Shown: in pieces, positions 37,468 through 49,255 of the stretch
How positions within the stretch are numbered: position 1 is the stretch's first letter
Layout of the letters: each line of letters begins with the position of its first letter
Assembly: GCA_013399695.1 (NCBI GenBank)
Contig: VXAU01001100.1
Coordinates: forward strand, 1,948,009-2,012,008
DNA length: 64,000 bases
Reading direction: 5' to 3'
DNA from: Formicarius rufipectus
Taxonomy: Eukaryota > Chordata > Aves > Passeriformes > Formicariidae
Program-made: the position numbers and the translations under genes
Notes under the pieces: generated by a model
Databases searched by the model: none
The model's input: only the letters and a program-made list of their open reading frames with translations
What the model was told of the DNA's origin: nothing

Positions 37468-37912
37468 TGATGCCTTAAGATTTTTATATATCTGTAAATT
37501 TTAATATAGCTGTATAGTTTCTCACACATAAGGTAGCAGCTGACAGTTTGTAAGTCCATTTCTCATGGTTTGTGCCACATTCTTGAAATTCTGTTTAATG
37601 ATTTTTTCAAGGAAAGAGATTTTTAGCAAAGACATCTTGTTTAGGCCTCATGTACCTGGCCTGGAATAACAAGATATATTGCAGTCAAAACAAGATAGGG
37701 ACCAGAACTCTTGGAAAGGCTCCACTGGGGTTTCAGGTGAGACGTACCCACTAGATACAGTAATTAGTTGGAGCTATAAAATTGTGAGAATTTATGCTGG
37801 TGTGGGTCTATATACACTATGTATAGTGTAGCATCTGAAAGCACTTTCATTAAAGGCCAGCTCTCTATTTTACCTAAATTGTCTCAAAAGTTTCCTCCCA
37901 TTTCAGACAACA
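37468..37912 (+). mobile_element. 3' LTR of the fossil retrovirus
   Basis: Begins TGATGCC directly after a purine-rich tract (AAAAGGGAGAA, 37457-37467) and ends ...CAGACAACA, about 445 bp. Inside are a TATA-like TATAAAATT near 37776, and ATTAAAGG near 37850 that may be the polyadenylation signal. The left boundary could be three bases further right (TGCC). Degraded and not flanked by an obvious duplication; no second LTR was found upstream. Confidence 0.55.
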
Positions 37913-38245
37913 AAACAAAATAAGAAAGAAGAGGCTGAAACAATAAAAACAGAATAAGGCATTTATTTCACAGCAAGCTCATCTCATTGTAACTTAAGTG
38001 ACAGCTGCAGACCTGTATAGACACAGTTGTTGGCTTAAAGGCTCAGCAGTAGAAAAGATGAGTGATGTTATCAACTACAACAAGGAGAACAGTGGAGAAG
38101 TAAGATGAATTCAGGGCTTGACTCTGTTGAGGTTAAAACCCTTAGCTAGACATTTTTCTAGACTGACAGAGGTCACAGCCAAAATAATCTAAATACAATG
38201 GCATCAATGAGTTTAAACTGCAAACAAGAAACATACTTTTTGAAC

Positions 38246-38819
38246 TTATCTGGCTTTGATTGCAATAGTTAATTTTCTTCTGCGTAGCTTGTACCATGCT
38301 TGTACGTTTTCAATTTGAGATGAAAACAGTATTGAAAACACCTATGCTTTATCTGCTGCTGAACAGTACTTGCACAGCATCAAGGCCTTTTCAATTTCTC
38401 ACACTGCTCCACCTGCAGTAGGCTGGGGGTACACAAGAAGTTGGGAGAGGACACAGACAGGAGAGCTGAATCCAACTGACCAAAGGGATATTCCATACCA
38501 TATGATATCATGTGCAGTATATAAAGCAGGGAGAAGGATAAAGAGGAGGGTGACTCATTTGGAGTTACAGCATTAATCTTCCCAAATCACCTTTATGCTG
38601 ATGAAACCCTGCTTTCCTGGAGATGTCTGAACATCAGCCTACTGATGGGAAGTAGTGAATTAATTCCTTGTTTTGCTTTGCTTGTGCTTTGCTTTTGTTT
38701 TACCTATTTGACTGACTTTATCTCAACCCATGAGTTTTCACACTTTTATCTCCAACTGTCTCCCCCATCCCTCTGCAGTGGAGTGGTGCTTAGCTGCTCA
38801 CTGGGGTTAAACCACAACA
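38246..38819 (+). mobile_element. Degraded solo LTR (same superfamily as 52956-53541)
   Basis: Aligns by eye along its whole length with the LTR at 52956: a shared 'CTTCTGCGTAGCT' versus 'CTTCTTGGTAGCT' block, 'ACACAAGAAG', 'CAAAGGGATATTCCATAC', a TATAAA-like box followed by a G/A-rich leader, and the end GGTTAAACCACAACA. Target-site duplications are no longer recognisable (flanks TGAAC and CCCAT). Located in MYCBP2 intron 1, antisense. Confidence 0.75.
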
Positions 38820-41800
38820 CCCATTCAAAGCATCTGTAAAGTATGCTCCAAGAGTTCAAAAAACTCAGTTCAAAACTCACTACCTAAGAAATTAATGCTT
38901 GGGAACACAAGTCAAGAATAATTAAGGAAAGAAAATGAGAATACAAAATAACACTAATCCAACCACAACTCTTCAGTTTTTTGTGGGGATAAGGAGACTC
39001 AATTTTTCATTCTTTTCTAATGTGTACAACTGGTATTAGAGTTAATAAATAACAAAAGAAAAATCATAACAGTATTCTCGGGACAAAGTAGTCGTATATA
39101 TGCTAGATGCAAAGAAAAAAACAATAGTTCTGTTATAACAATAAAACCTAATTAAATTCATCAACACTCTTATCAGTTTGAAGGAAGGCAGTGAGCTGTA
39201 ACATGCTATTTACTATGACATACTTGCTACTAAGAAAAAAGCATATTAAGCACATTAATTTGCTTCAAAACATATGAAACATCAAATCTAAATGTACAGA
39301 AACCATACGCCTTAATGCATTCACTTATGGCAAGAGGAGCCCATTCTCCTGTGCTAATTTCTGGTATCCTTTGGAGGGGCACAATGGTAGGAAGTGGATG
39401 CAAAAGACTACTGGGATGGATCAGCTGTGAAATGTACTTACAATATAAAAACTCAGGTTAATTTTAAGAGTACTATTCCAATCAGCACCTCAGCACAAAG
39501 CAGTGTTGTGGCTAGCAAGATAAGAAAGACAAAAATGCAACCATGTATTCAAGCACTGCTGCAGGGGGTCAAGTTTTCAAAGTCAGCTAAGGTTTAGGGA
39601 AATAGTTTTCACTAAGTAGTTCAGTACCAGAAACTGTTATTGATACGCAGCATGTGCTTTACAGAAAGACATAGACAGTCTTTAAATCATGGTTTGTGCA
39701 AAACATACATCATCATGTGTCAGGAGAAGAATTTACTAAAGAAACATCTTCAAAATATTTTGGCTAGGAGGAAGAAAATAATATGAGAGGAAAGCCAAAA
39801 CTAAACCCTGACAGCTGACGGTTAACATAGCAGAAACACAAGTTTAACATCAACTTCTTAAGTACGCGGAAACACATTTACTACATGTAACACGGCTAGC
39901 AGTGAGAAATGGTAACTTACTAAATTGCTCCAGCCTGATTTCAACTGCTTAAACTCACCACCTAACAGACCATCAGTCTGCGAGAGTAGATAGCGTAACT
40001 GAAACTTTAACTTGTATGTCCTCTCAGTTTAAAATAAAAAAAAAAAATTAAAAACCAAAACCCAACACAAAAAATCACCGACAAACCAACAACCTGAAAG
40101 AAAAAAATAGCCCAGAACACACAATTACAAATCAGTAACTGTAAAAATCCCAAGAAATCCCAAAAATATATTCTACCAAAACAGACGCTTTCTAAGACAA
40201 TTCCCATATGAACACTAAAAATGTTTAAGTAATAACAAAGGCAATATTACAGCTAAATAGTCAGGTACCCCATACAAATGATTCAGTAACAAGCCAATTG
40301 TATGGGCAATATGTCACGTCTCCACAGGTGAACATTTAGAATGTCACAGTACAAACGCTGTAGCTGTTGCTATTTGACACACTCTCATGCAAGCACACTC
40401 TGATAGTTTTAAAAGGGATATAGCTTAACAGTTTTTTATAACTTCTGTTCAATTTCAGTTTGGTCTATAACTGAACTTCTACCTGAACAGCAAAAGGTTC
40501 CACATCATATTATTTTGTAACTCAAAACAAATAACAGGGAGAAAAAAGATCACAGAACATGATTCATCACATGCAATAATTCCTTTCTAAACTACACTAC
40601 ACACTTGCCTTATGAATGAAAAAGCAGAAGGATGTGTGACTACAAAAGACAAATGTGTCTTTTAGCATCATAAGACTTCTAAATTTGTTTCAGCCTCTAC
40701 TATTGTGAAAATGAAATGCATCTCCAGGAGTCCACAAAACCTGAATATTCTCATGGATTCCTTTTTTTTTTTTTTAAATTTTAGTGATTTGCTAGTCTCT
40801 ATTAACCAGTAACACAATATAGTATTAAAACATTACTATATTGCAGCTAAAAAGCCTACAGCAGACAGCAACTCCCACCAGCTTTTCTAACAAAATGTGA
40901 GCTTAATGAAAGACTGAACAGCACCTCAATTATCCAGTCAAATAGTTTTAAGTTAACATAGACTCAAAACTTTTCTTCATAAAATGACATTTACGAAACA
41001 GAAGAATTGAAAAACAGAAGAAACAAACTAGAATAGACTAGTCTATTTCAGTTGAAAAGGACCTACAGAGCAAGCCTTTGCACTGGAATGAGCAGGAATA
41101 TGTAGTATGTAATGTGCAATACTTCACAAGACACACCACTATCATTTTGCTAGTTTTTATGTACATAACCTTTATTTTTCCAGCCAAATGCAAGCTCTCA
41201 AACATCTGCAACTGTAATTCCATTTTAAAAGATCGACAAGTTCCAAACCAAAAACATCTAATAACTTTTGTAAAAGGTTCTAGATCTGAAGAAATTTTCC
41301 AGCAATCAAATTAATTAATCAACAATCAAATTAACACAAATTTCACAAATCTAAACTTATTAAACAAAGTTTTCATAAATTCTTTAATATTGGCAGGGCA
41401 AAACTGAAGTGTTTCAGCAGCATTCCTCCAATAAATTTTGAAGTGTATGTATATAAATACACGTAAAAGTTAAAGTATGTGTAAAACATCCCTCAGTTAA
41501 ATAAGCATTGCATTACTGAGCATAAGCAAAGGTAAAAGGGAATAATTATGAACCACTTGAAGACTAACCTCAGGATTTTTTTTTCCATTTACAACTATAA
41601 GTGTTTTTAATCACCTAGTTGAAACAATCACTGTAAAATGAAATAAAGTTGGCCTGCTCTTCTTCAGCCAAAATGGCTGGAAAATAATGGCCATCTAATT
41701 TCTGCTTAATAGCAGAAATCTTACATTCCACTCATCACTGAAATTTTTTTGATATCAGTCAGGTCACTTCACAGACTCCACAACATAAACACAAGCTTTT

Positions 41801-44465
41801 CTCCTCTGAAGGACCTAAACTAAGAGAGGCACCTTAGCAACAAAGTATTGGTCACTTTGACATGGGCATGAACTTACTGTCATTTTAGCATATATTGCCA
41901 TTGTTATTTTTTTGCCAAATTTATGTAGTGCGCATTTCCGTTATAAAATAGGATACAGGCCACACTAAAGCCATTACAAATTTCTATACTTTTCTATATT
42001 TGACAAAATATCTCAAAGAACACACTTAGCCCAACTGATACTTCTGGAAATATATGCATAAGTAAGAGAAGAGTAAAAGGAATTCCTTCTGGGAAAACCC
42101 CAAGATGCACAAGCAATAATAGCAGCAACGCAAATGGATAGAGATGTTTGTTATGATTAAGTTATACAACAGAAAAACTATGTTTGAAGACAGCAAAAAT
42201 ATGAAAATCAGAAATACCTTACTCTGCCAACACAATGCTTTGATACTGAAAGCAGTACAGATTTCCAGTTTTATCCACTCAGAACCCATGGTACGAGACA
42301 ACACTCCAACAGCATGAATTCTTTACTTGCCCTCTGAAGAGGCCCATACTTCCTACTAGTGTTTTATGGGCTTTTATGGCAACACTAGACATTATGCTAT
42401 TAGTAATTATTTTCAAGTATTTCTGTGGCCACTGAGACTATGAACCAGGCACAGAGTAGGTTTTGCTTCCAAACCCACCTTCAATTGACAAGTCTGTTTC
42501 CCATTGCTAGTAGTACTGTAACAGATACTCAACATTGTTATCTGAGCAAAGACAGTTGTAGGCTAAATTGCAGAATTAAATACATTTTTCTCCTTCCTTT
42601 CATAAAACTGTTAGGCTGGCATGGGTGACAAAAGCAAGTTTTTCTCTTCCCACCTCTCAATACCCAAAAATCTTTGTGTAACCCTTCACCTCACACTGTC
42701 ACAAGCACAATCACAAGGTGAGCCAGATCAGGGAATTAGTCCGGATTACAACAAACCAGTTTTGCCAAGTTAATTTTAACCCAGAGTGACTCTCTAATCT
42801 GTTACTGCAAGAGACTATATAAATATTATGTCAACGAGGCAGGGGAAACAAGCACACCAACAGAACAGTCTCCTTCAGAGACCAGTGTGCATGACACCGC
42901 AGACTGTATCACATGAGGAAATGCAAAGCACTGCTAGTTCTGTTTCAAAGCCAATTACTGCATCCTACTCAACATGTGATACTCATCCTTTCAGACGACA
43001 GCCAGCACAAACACCTTCCAAGTGTTATACTAATCTTGCTGGTGACTTCCAGATAATCTCCACAATGTTTTATTTTCTTGTCTACACACAAGTGTTTTCA
43101 TACTGCTTGCAAGATCTTCATAAACATTAAAGTTAGACTTGAAATAAAAACATTCACTGAGGCAGGCATTGGTCATGCCCCATGAAGTGCAGAGTACAGT
43201 TTTGCACACTTGAAGCAAAAAATCCTACATCAACTATTGTGAACAGGTTGCACTATCATTCTTTAAATTAGTCTTCTTGGAGTACAGGAAGAATTTTATT
43301 ACTGTTCATAAAGAAATTTTTTTAGGTTTTTCTTTTTTTGAGCTACTTGCAAGATATTTTTCTAGTCACAAACATTCTTACCGACAGATTAGGGGGCTCC
43401 AGATTTTCCATATATATAAAAATCAAGTTAAGACTCCTGTCATAAACTATATTATCTTAACCTCCAATTAATATATCTGGCACTGGTATCTACCATGGCA
43501 ACTAAATGCACCCACAAATAACTTTAAAGCATCTCTTTAGAAAATGTTTGAGATTTTCACTATTTTTGTAAAAAAGCATTTTTGACCATTTCTGTTTAAG
43601 TCTGCCAGGTGGCTGAAGTTCTCAAATTGCAATATTTTGGCACCAATATGGAGAAAGTGTGGAGATCATGAGTAGCAGCTTGGCTGCCATCAGTCTGACA
43701 CAAGATACTGCAGGTGACTACTAAGTGATAGCAGACAACTAGATGATTCTTAAATATTCCTCCTCTCAAAAGTCCTACAATACACACTGGCTGCATTCAC
43801 TGGTATTAAATATCCTTGCCAATGGCTCAGTATATCCTGTTTGCTCTGTATAAGCAGTCTAGCTTCTTTGCTTTGACCCCAAAGCAATTAAGAGAAGCAT
43901 TAACATTTACACCCACCTAAATTTTCTAAAACTATAAGAGACACCAGTTGAATTATCCTGAAACCAAAAACCATGGAGCACACAACAAACTCAAAACTAC
44001 AGCTTAAAAAAAATACAGACTTCTTAAGGCAAAAGTCAGACAAGTATCTGAATACCGTGGAGCAATTGTACAGCTCATTTCCTTGCATTTAGCAGTATCC
44101 TTGCACTTAGCACTTGTAGTCCCGGGAGTAAATGATACAAAGCTCAAAAGCAGGAAGAGAAGATTAAAGGGGAAAACATGACCATCAGGTTAAGGAATAT
44201 ATGGACTAAAAAAACACTGGCCTACAGAGGGGTTAAAAAAGAACTCCAGTTTCCCTGTCATACACTCTGAAAAGAAGTCGGTATTTGCAATTATGTCAAA
44301 TACCAATGTTAACAGCCCACGTTTCCAGCATTTGCCATAAGCAAATTGCCAAAGTTATGTTCTTTCAGTTTCTTATGTCAATTTCATTCCTAGACACAGC
44401 CTTTCTATTTTTTTTTCCTAGGTGGGGTGGGAGGAGGAATAAGCCCTGCTGTCAAGTCAGAGTGG
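38820..44465 (-). other. MYCBP2: MYCBP2 intron 1, promoter-proximal part
   Basis: About 5.6 kb of AT-rich sequence without an interspersed repeat I can name. There are small A-rich/T-rich tracts at 40030-40100 and 40761-40775. None of the short open frames has recognisable content. No alternative first exon with convincing splice sites was found, though these are hard to see by eye. Confidence 0.65.
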
Positions 44466-44476
44466 AAAAAAAANNN

Positions 44477-44510
<34 letters not shown>
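44466..44510. repeat. Poly(A) homopolymer with three undetermined bases
   Basis: A run of about 42 A residues plus NNN at 44474-44476, directly at the edge of the CpG island. The true length is uncertain because assemblies resolve such runs badly. Lysine-run open frames through it are artefacts. Confidence 0.9.
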
Positions 44511-44516
<6 letters not shown>

Positions 44517-45718
44517 CCCGAAGCAGCCACCCAGGCCAACCTCCTCTTGCTCTGCAAACTGAGAACAACGGTGACTCCAAGCTCTCCCTACGATCCAGCC
44601 ACCCACATCACAGCTCAAGGGCCAGCAGAGTCTGAGGGCGCAGGAAGGTGCCGCTTTCGTGTCACCCGCATCCTCAGAGATCTCCGGAGGGAAACAATGG
44701 GCAGCGCCCGGGCACAACAGGGGAGCCTCTCGCACAGCGCCGCCGCCAGACTCGGGCCCCGGCCGGGCTCCCCGCAGACGGAGGGTCCGCCTGGGCTGAC
44801 TGTGCGGGTTACGGGCAGCCGCCCCTCCCTCCGTGCCGCCGGGCACAGGGGCTGTGCGAGCCCGGGGCAGAGCCGGCCGGCGCGGCGCCCCCGGCCGCAG
44901 GAGCAACAGGCGCCCTGCCGCGGCTCCAGACCGGGCGGCAGCGCCGGGAAGAGCCCCCCGAGGGGCTCCGTCCGCCGGGGGGAGGGCTGGGGAGCGGGGT
45001 GGGGCGGCACCGCACCCCCCCGGCTCCCCGGGAAAAGGGCTGCCTCCCTCCAGATTCCGAGGCCGCCTACACCGCGATGGCAGAGAAGATGACCGAAAGA
45101 GGAGGAGGAAAAATAAGGCAGGGCAGATAAAGGCAGGGCCAGCACATAGGGCGGCACGAAGTCCCTCGCTCGGGCGACCCTGGCAGCGGGATCGCAGCTT
45201 GTCTGGGGAGCCCGCCCGTTGCGGCGGGACGGCAGGCCCGGCCGGTCAGCATGGACAGGCTCCGTCCCACGCTCCATCCCCGCGGGTGGATGGCGCCGGG
45301 CCGCACACTAGGGCGGAACATGGAGGCCCCGGCCCCCGCGGGAGGGGAGGGCGGCGGGCACAGGTAATTTCCCCCCCGAAGGGCCCCGGGAGAAGGGGCG
45401 GCAGCGCCATCTGCGCCGCAGCGCCGGCCAACCGAGCGGCACCTGGGCAGCCGCCGGGTTACATCACCGCCCCTGCCCTGCGCCCGTGCCTTCCCTCCGC
45501 CCGTCCGTCCGTCCCCCGGGGCGCGGCGGCGACCACATGGCAGCGGCAGCACCCGCGCTGCCCGACACGGGGGGCGGGGAGGAGGATGAGCAGGGCGGCT
45601 GCCGCGAGGGAGAGAGGAAGGTGCACGCACCGGGCCGCTCCCAGCCGGCGGTGGGAGGGGTGGCGGCGGCCGCCGGGGCTGCGCCTCTGGGCTAGGAGGG
45701 AGCCGCGGCGCGCGTTAC

Positions 45719-45910
45719 CTGCCCGGGTGGCTCCCCAGCTCCCTGTCGCTCAGCGCCGCCGTGTAAATCCTCCGGTATCTGTCGGCCAGGGCCTTCCCGG
45801 AGAGCAGCAGCTGGTAGCGGCTCCGGCAGCCCAGCGGCGGCGCGGGCAGGGCTCCCAGCCCGCCGGCCGAGCCCTCCTCGGGCCCCATGGGCCCCATGGC
45901 CGGAGCGGCG
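45719..45910 (-). CDS. MYCBP2: MYCBP2 coding exon 1 (5' end hidden by gap)
   Basis: In frame from the gap edge, the sequence reads AAPA-MGPMGPEEGSAGG..., then CRSRYQLLLSGKALADRYR and YTAALSDRELGSHPG, ending in AG|GTAACG. The 'YQLLLSGKALADRYRRIYTAALSDR' block matches vertebrate MYCBP2 as recalled and leaves two bases that join exon 2 to make Arg. The first visible ATGs are at 45897 and 45888, but the frame stays open upstream into the N-run at 45911-45967. The human protein as I recall it starts roughly 40 residues further upstream, so the true initiator is probably in or beyond the gap. Between the gap and about 46250 the minus strand has no ATG, so a start there is excluded unless the gap is undersized. 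MYCBP2 is an E3 ligase acting with FBXO45 in axon development and degeneration. Confidence 0.93.
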
Positions 45911-45967
45911 NNNNNNNNNNNNNNNNNNNNNNNNNNNNNNNNNNNNNNNNNNNNNNNNNNNNNNNNN
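45911..45967. other. Assembly gap (57 N) at the MYCBP2 translation start
   Basis: 57 undetermined bases within the most GC-rich part of the island. At least about 110 bases would be needed for a human-like N-terminus, so the true gap may be larger than 57, or the bird protein may be shorter. Confidence 0.98.
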
Positions 45968-46280
45968 TCCAGCGCCGGCTCCTGGCCCCGGCTGCCCGCC
46001 GCTCGCCTTCCGCCCCGAGCGGAGGGCAGGACCGTGCGCCGCCGGGGCCGGGGAGGTGGGGGGCGGACCGCTCACTTCCCGCTACGGGGTGTGTGTGTCT
46101 GTGCCTGTGTGTGGAGGGCGGGGGGCGGAGACCGGCAGCGCCGCTTCCCCTCCGGAGTTTGTGCTCGGCGGCACCGCCGCCCCCCTCTGCCTGTACGGCC
46201 GCCGCGGCACCGCCTCCCTCCCGCGGGATGCGCCGCCCTCCGCGCATGCGCCGCCCCGCCCCTCCGAGCGCGGCTCCCGG

Positions 46281-46465
46281 GAAAGCCGGAATAGCCCGGC
46301 GGGAGCACCTGCTGCGGGGAGTCGGGGGCACCGGGATGGGCTGGTCCCAGGGGAAAGCAGGGATAGCCCGGCGGGAGCGCCTGCTACGGGGAGTCGGGGG
46401 CACCGGGATGGGCTGGTCCCAGGGGAAAGCTGGGATAGGTTAGCGGGACACCTGCTTCGCCGTGC
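46281..46465. repeat. 72-bp minisatellite, ~2.5 units
   Basis: Units begin GAAAGC at 46281, 46353 and 46425, an exact 72-bp period. Each contains GGATAGCCCGGCGGGAGC-like and GTCGGGGGCACCGGGATGGG-like blocks. The first two units are nearly identical; the third is partial and diverged. It lies at the distal edge of the CpG island, about 400 bp upstream of the first visible ATG. Because 72 is a multiple of three, every frame through it repeats, which inflates the open frame on the + strand. Confidence 0.93.
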
Positions 46466-46475
46466 TGAGAGTGCC

Positions 46476-46806
46476 TGTCGCAGAATCGATTGGGTTGGAA
46501 AAGACCTCTGAGGTCATCGAGTCTAACCTATGACCGAACATCACCCTGCCAGCTAGACCATGGCACCGAGGACCAAATCCAGTCTTTCCTTAAACAGCTT
46601 CGGGTACAGTGACTCCACGATCTCCATGGGCAGCCCATTCCAATGTCTAATCACCCCTTCTGGGAAGATTTTTTTCCTAATGTCCAACTTAAAATCTCTC
46701 CTGGCACAACTTAATACCATGTCCTCTGGTCCCGTCTCTAGGTGCCTGGGAGAATAGACGGACCCCCACCTCTTTACAATCTCCTTTCCAGGAGCTGTAG
46801 GGAGTG
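46476..46806 (-). mobile_element. CR1 LINE 3' fragment, minus orientation
   Basis: Starts 'TCGCAGAATCGATTGGGTTG' and 'AAAAGACCTCTGAGGTCATC', then 'ATGGGCAGCCCATTCCAATG', 'CCTAATGTCCAACTTAAAAT', 'CTCTCCTGGCACAACTTAA' and 'TGGGAGAATAGACGGACCCC'. This is the reverse complement of a CR1 3' UTR. It directly abuts the minisatellite and CpG island, upstream of MYCBP2 and in the same orientation. Confidence 0.9.
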
Positions 46807-48884
46807 TCTGTCCATCATATTTTTCTGAGGTGTCCTGCTGTGATGGGACGGGGCACAGAACCTCCTGGTGTTAGGAAGGACAGCCTTTGCAGCCGTGTTT
46901 TATCGCCCTAATGCTCCACACCAGAGCATCAGTGCACAGCTTGGGTGCCAGAAGTCTGGTGTGACCAACTGCAGAGCCCTGATACACGAATACCCCACGC
47001 CCTGTTTCTGTGCTGTATGGTGCTACATAGTCAGGATCTTTTCCAGGAGCAACATCCTGTCTCACTTAAAGCAAAGTTCACTAAATGTAGTTGCTACATA
47101 AGGCAACATTTTCTGTAAGTTGCCTTCACTGTCACCAGGACAAGTTATGTGCTTTTAGAGGATAAGGAAGGCATGACAGTAGGCACTTTCTTATCTTCAG
47201 GTCTCCTTATTGCCTTTTGTCTGTTGGAATTGTAGCCCTGCAGTTTTGCCACACTTTCTACTGCTTTACCCAGCTGAAAACTTGAAGTGTACAGGCCAGA
47301 GTACATTTAATAAATAATAAAAAATAATTTAAAAAATCTTCATACCAAAAGTGACTTGAGTTGCAGTCTGCAGAAAATTCTCGTCCAAAGAATGTGCATG
47401 CTGTCCTATTTTCTTCTCTTTCATTCTACACTCCAAAAGAGGTCCTAAATAAAACCTGGAATTCTCCTGATTCTAACTACAGATAAATAATTATACAAAC
47501 ATTTTCTGCATAACCATACAGAATATAATCTCAGAATACCTGAGATGAATGGGATCCACCAGAATCATCAAGTTCCTGGCCTGCACAGGACAACCAGGAC
47601 AACAACCAGAACTATACCATGTGCTTGAAAGCAAGTAACAGCAAATATAACTATGCAACCGCCATCTTTCTTAAGCTTGTGTGTCACCCACTGGTGCTAA
47701 ATCTTTCAAGCTACATTTCAAGTACTTTTTTTACAGAGAACTAGGAATGTTAAAGCCAGTAAATTCATACAGGTTTTCACAAAGGTAGCTGTTCAGGTAA
47801 CAGAAAGACAGCCAGATTAGTGCCACCACTGAAGGAAAAACTACTTTCTGAAGCTACTAGAGGCACTAAAGATCATTCAAGAAATATTTAAAACACTGAC
47901 AAAATAAAAAACTTGTAATTATTACACTGTAGTGGGGGAGGGGGAAGAGGAAAAATAAAATAAAAACCCAATAATCCATCAGTGATTAAAAGGAGCATGA
48001 GAAAATGAGTGCCATGGCTTATGGTATTAGCCACCACCAAATCTCGTTCCCTCTAAGAATCAGAGTAGTAAGTCTTTGTAGCTCCTCTTTTAGGAATTAC
48101 CTAAAATCTTACCTACAGGCAATAATCAGAAATACAAACAAAACCAAATAAACATAACCCCCCAAAATAAATAAACACACAAAAAACCCCAAACAAACAC
48201 AAAAAAAGCAAAACCAGCAAAGACCCCATCTTCTTGCTCATTTTTGAGTTTTGTTGAAGGTTGTTACTTTGTATCCAAATAGCATTTTTTCCTTCACCAA
48301 ACGCACGCTACCCGACAAAAAGGCTATCTTCTGGTGCAACATTGTGTCATCTCAAAGTTACTCTTGTGCACTACTGCTCCTGCAGCACCATAATGCACCT
48401 GCCGTGAAAGTGAAGTGCTGGCAAACTTTTATGAAAGTGATGCAATTTATTGCAAGTTTTGCATATTACTGCAAACTCTAGTATGTGTCTGGGCTTGTGT
48501 TGTATGAAGCCACACGCAGGGTGGTGAGCATTGGGGTTTTTGCAAGTTGCAACTGCTAATCTTCATCTCTTTATATCTCAAGTATTTTTGCTTTTGGGTG
48601 AGTCTTGAAAAATGCCCACAATTCAGAGTCCACCTTCCATAAGCTTCAGTCTCTGATGAGCAATAGAGTTTGGCAATGTAACTAAGATTTGCGAAGCCAG
48701 AATAATCCTATACCTTCTTCTAGTCCACCTCCAAGCTCTCTTCACTCAAAACACAAATTAGTGTCCAACTTGTGATTCTGTTAATGGCACCAAGTGGGAG
48801 ATGGATGTTTAGTCCTCATCCACAGCCATATTTTCATTTCTTGCTTGGTCCTCCAAGGAAGTCACCTTTTCTTTTTCCTCTCTT

Positions 48885-48932
48885 TATGTATGTATGTATG
48901 TAGGTATGTATGTATGTATGTATGTATGTATG
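48885..48932. repeat. (ATGT)n microsatellite
   Basis: About 12 ATGT tetranucleotide units with one interruption (GTAGGTATG near 48900). Likely polymorphic. Confidence 0.95.
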
Positions 48933-49133
48933 AGGGCTGTGGTACTCATATGTTGTATTCTGACACTAATTCTGAGCAACAGTGCCAGTATTGTGCCATG
49001 TAAGAACATTCAGAAGTATGCATTTCATCTGGACTAACCTTCTTCTAGATCTGATACTGACTGTACTCCTGCAGTCAGCATGAAATTATTACCAGTTCAA
49101 ATAAATTTCCTTTCTTAGGTTGACAGTATTTGC

Positions 49134-49255
49134 TGTTGTTTTGGGGTTTTTTTTATTTGTTGGTTTGGTTTATTGTTTGTTTTGTTGGTTTTGGTTTTGT
49201 TTATTGGGGGATTGTTTTGTTGTGGGGTTTGTTTTGGTTTGGCTTTTTTTTTTCA
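49134..49255. repeat. G/T-only low-complexity tract
   Basis: About 120 bases almost devoid of A and C on the + strand, with TTGTTT, GGTTT and GGGG units. It is the reverse-complement counterpart of the A/C tracts elsewhere. The 60-residue open frame within it (Phe/Val/Gly/Cys-rich) is a composition artefact. Confidence 0.85.

Larger units (their letters stand above)
44511..46470 (-). promoter_or_regulatory. MYCBP2: CpG island promoter of MYCBP2
   Basis: About 1.95 kb of very GC-rich, CpG-dense sequence in an otherwise AT-rich window, covering the first coding exon and its upstream region. It contains many GGGCGG/CCGCCC boxes (SP1-type) and no TATA box in the expected position, as usual for a broadly expressed CpG-island gene. 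It extends about 1.2 kb into intron 1 and about 570 bp upstream of the first visible ATG. Long overlapping open frames on both strands here are produced by the GC content and lack of stops. Such islands are often bidirectional, and human has antisense transcripts at this locus, but I see no sequence evidence for a specific antisense RNA. Confidence 0.9.

Noticed and set aside
44833..46443. 536-residue open frame on the + strand through the CpG island
   Set aside because: Pro/Arg/Gly/Ala-rich translation of stop-poor GC-rich DNA, running through the N gap and the 72-bp repeat, antisense to MYCBP2 exon 1. No recognisable domain. The other long frames at 44427-46511 on both strands are rejected for the same reason.
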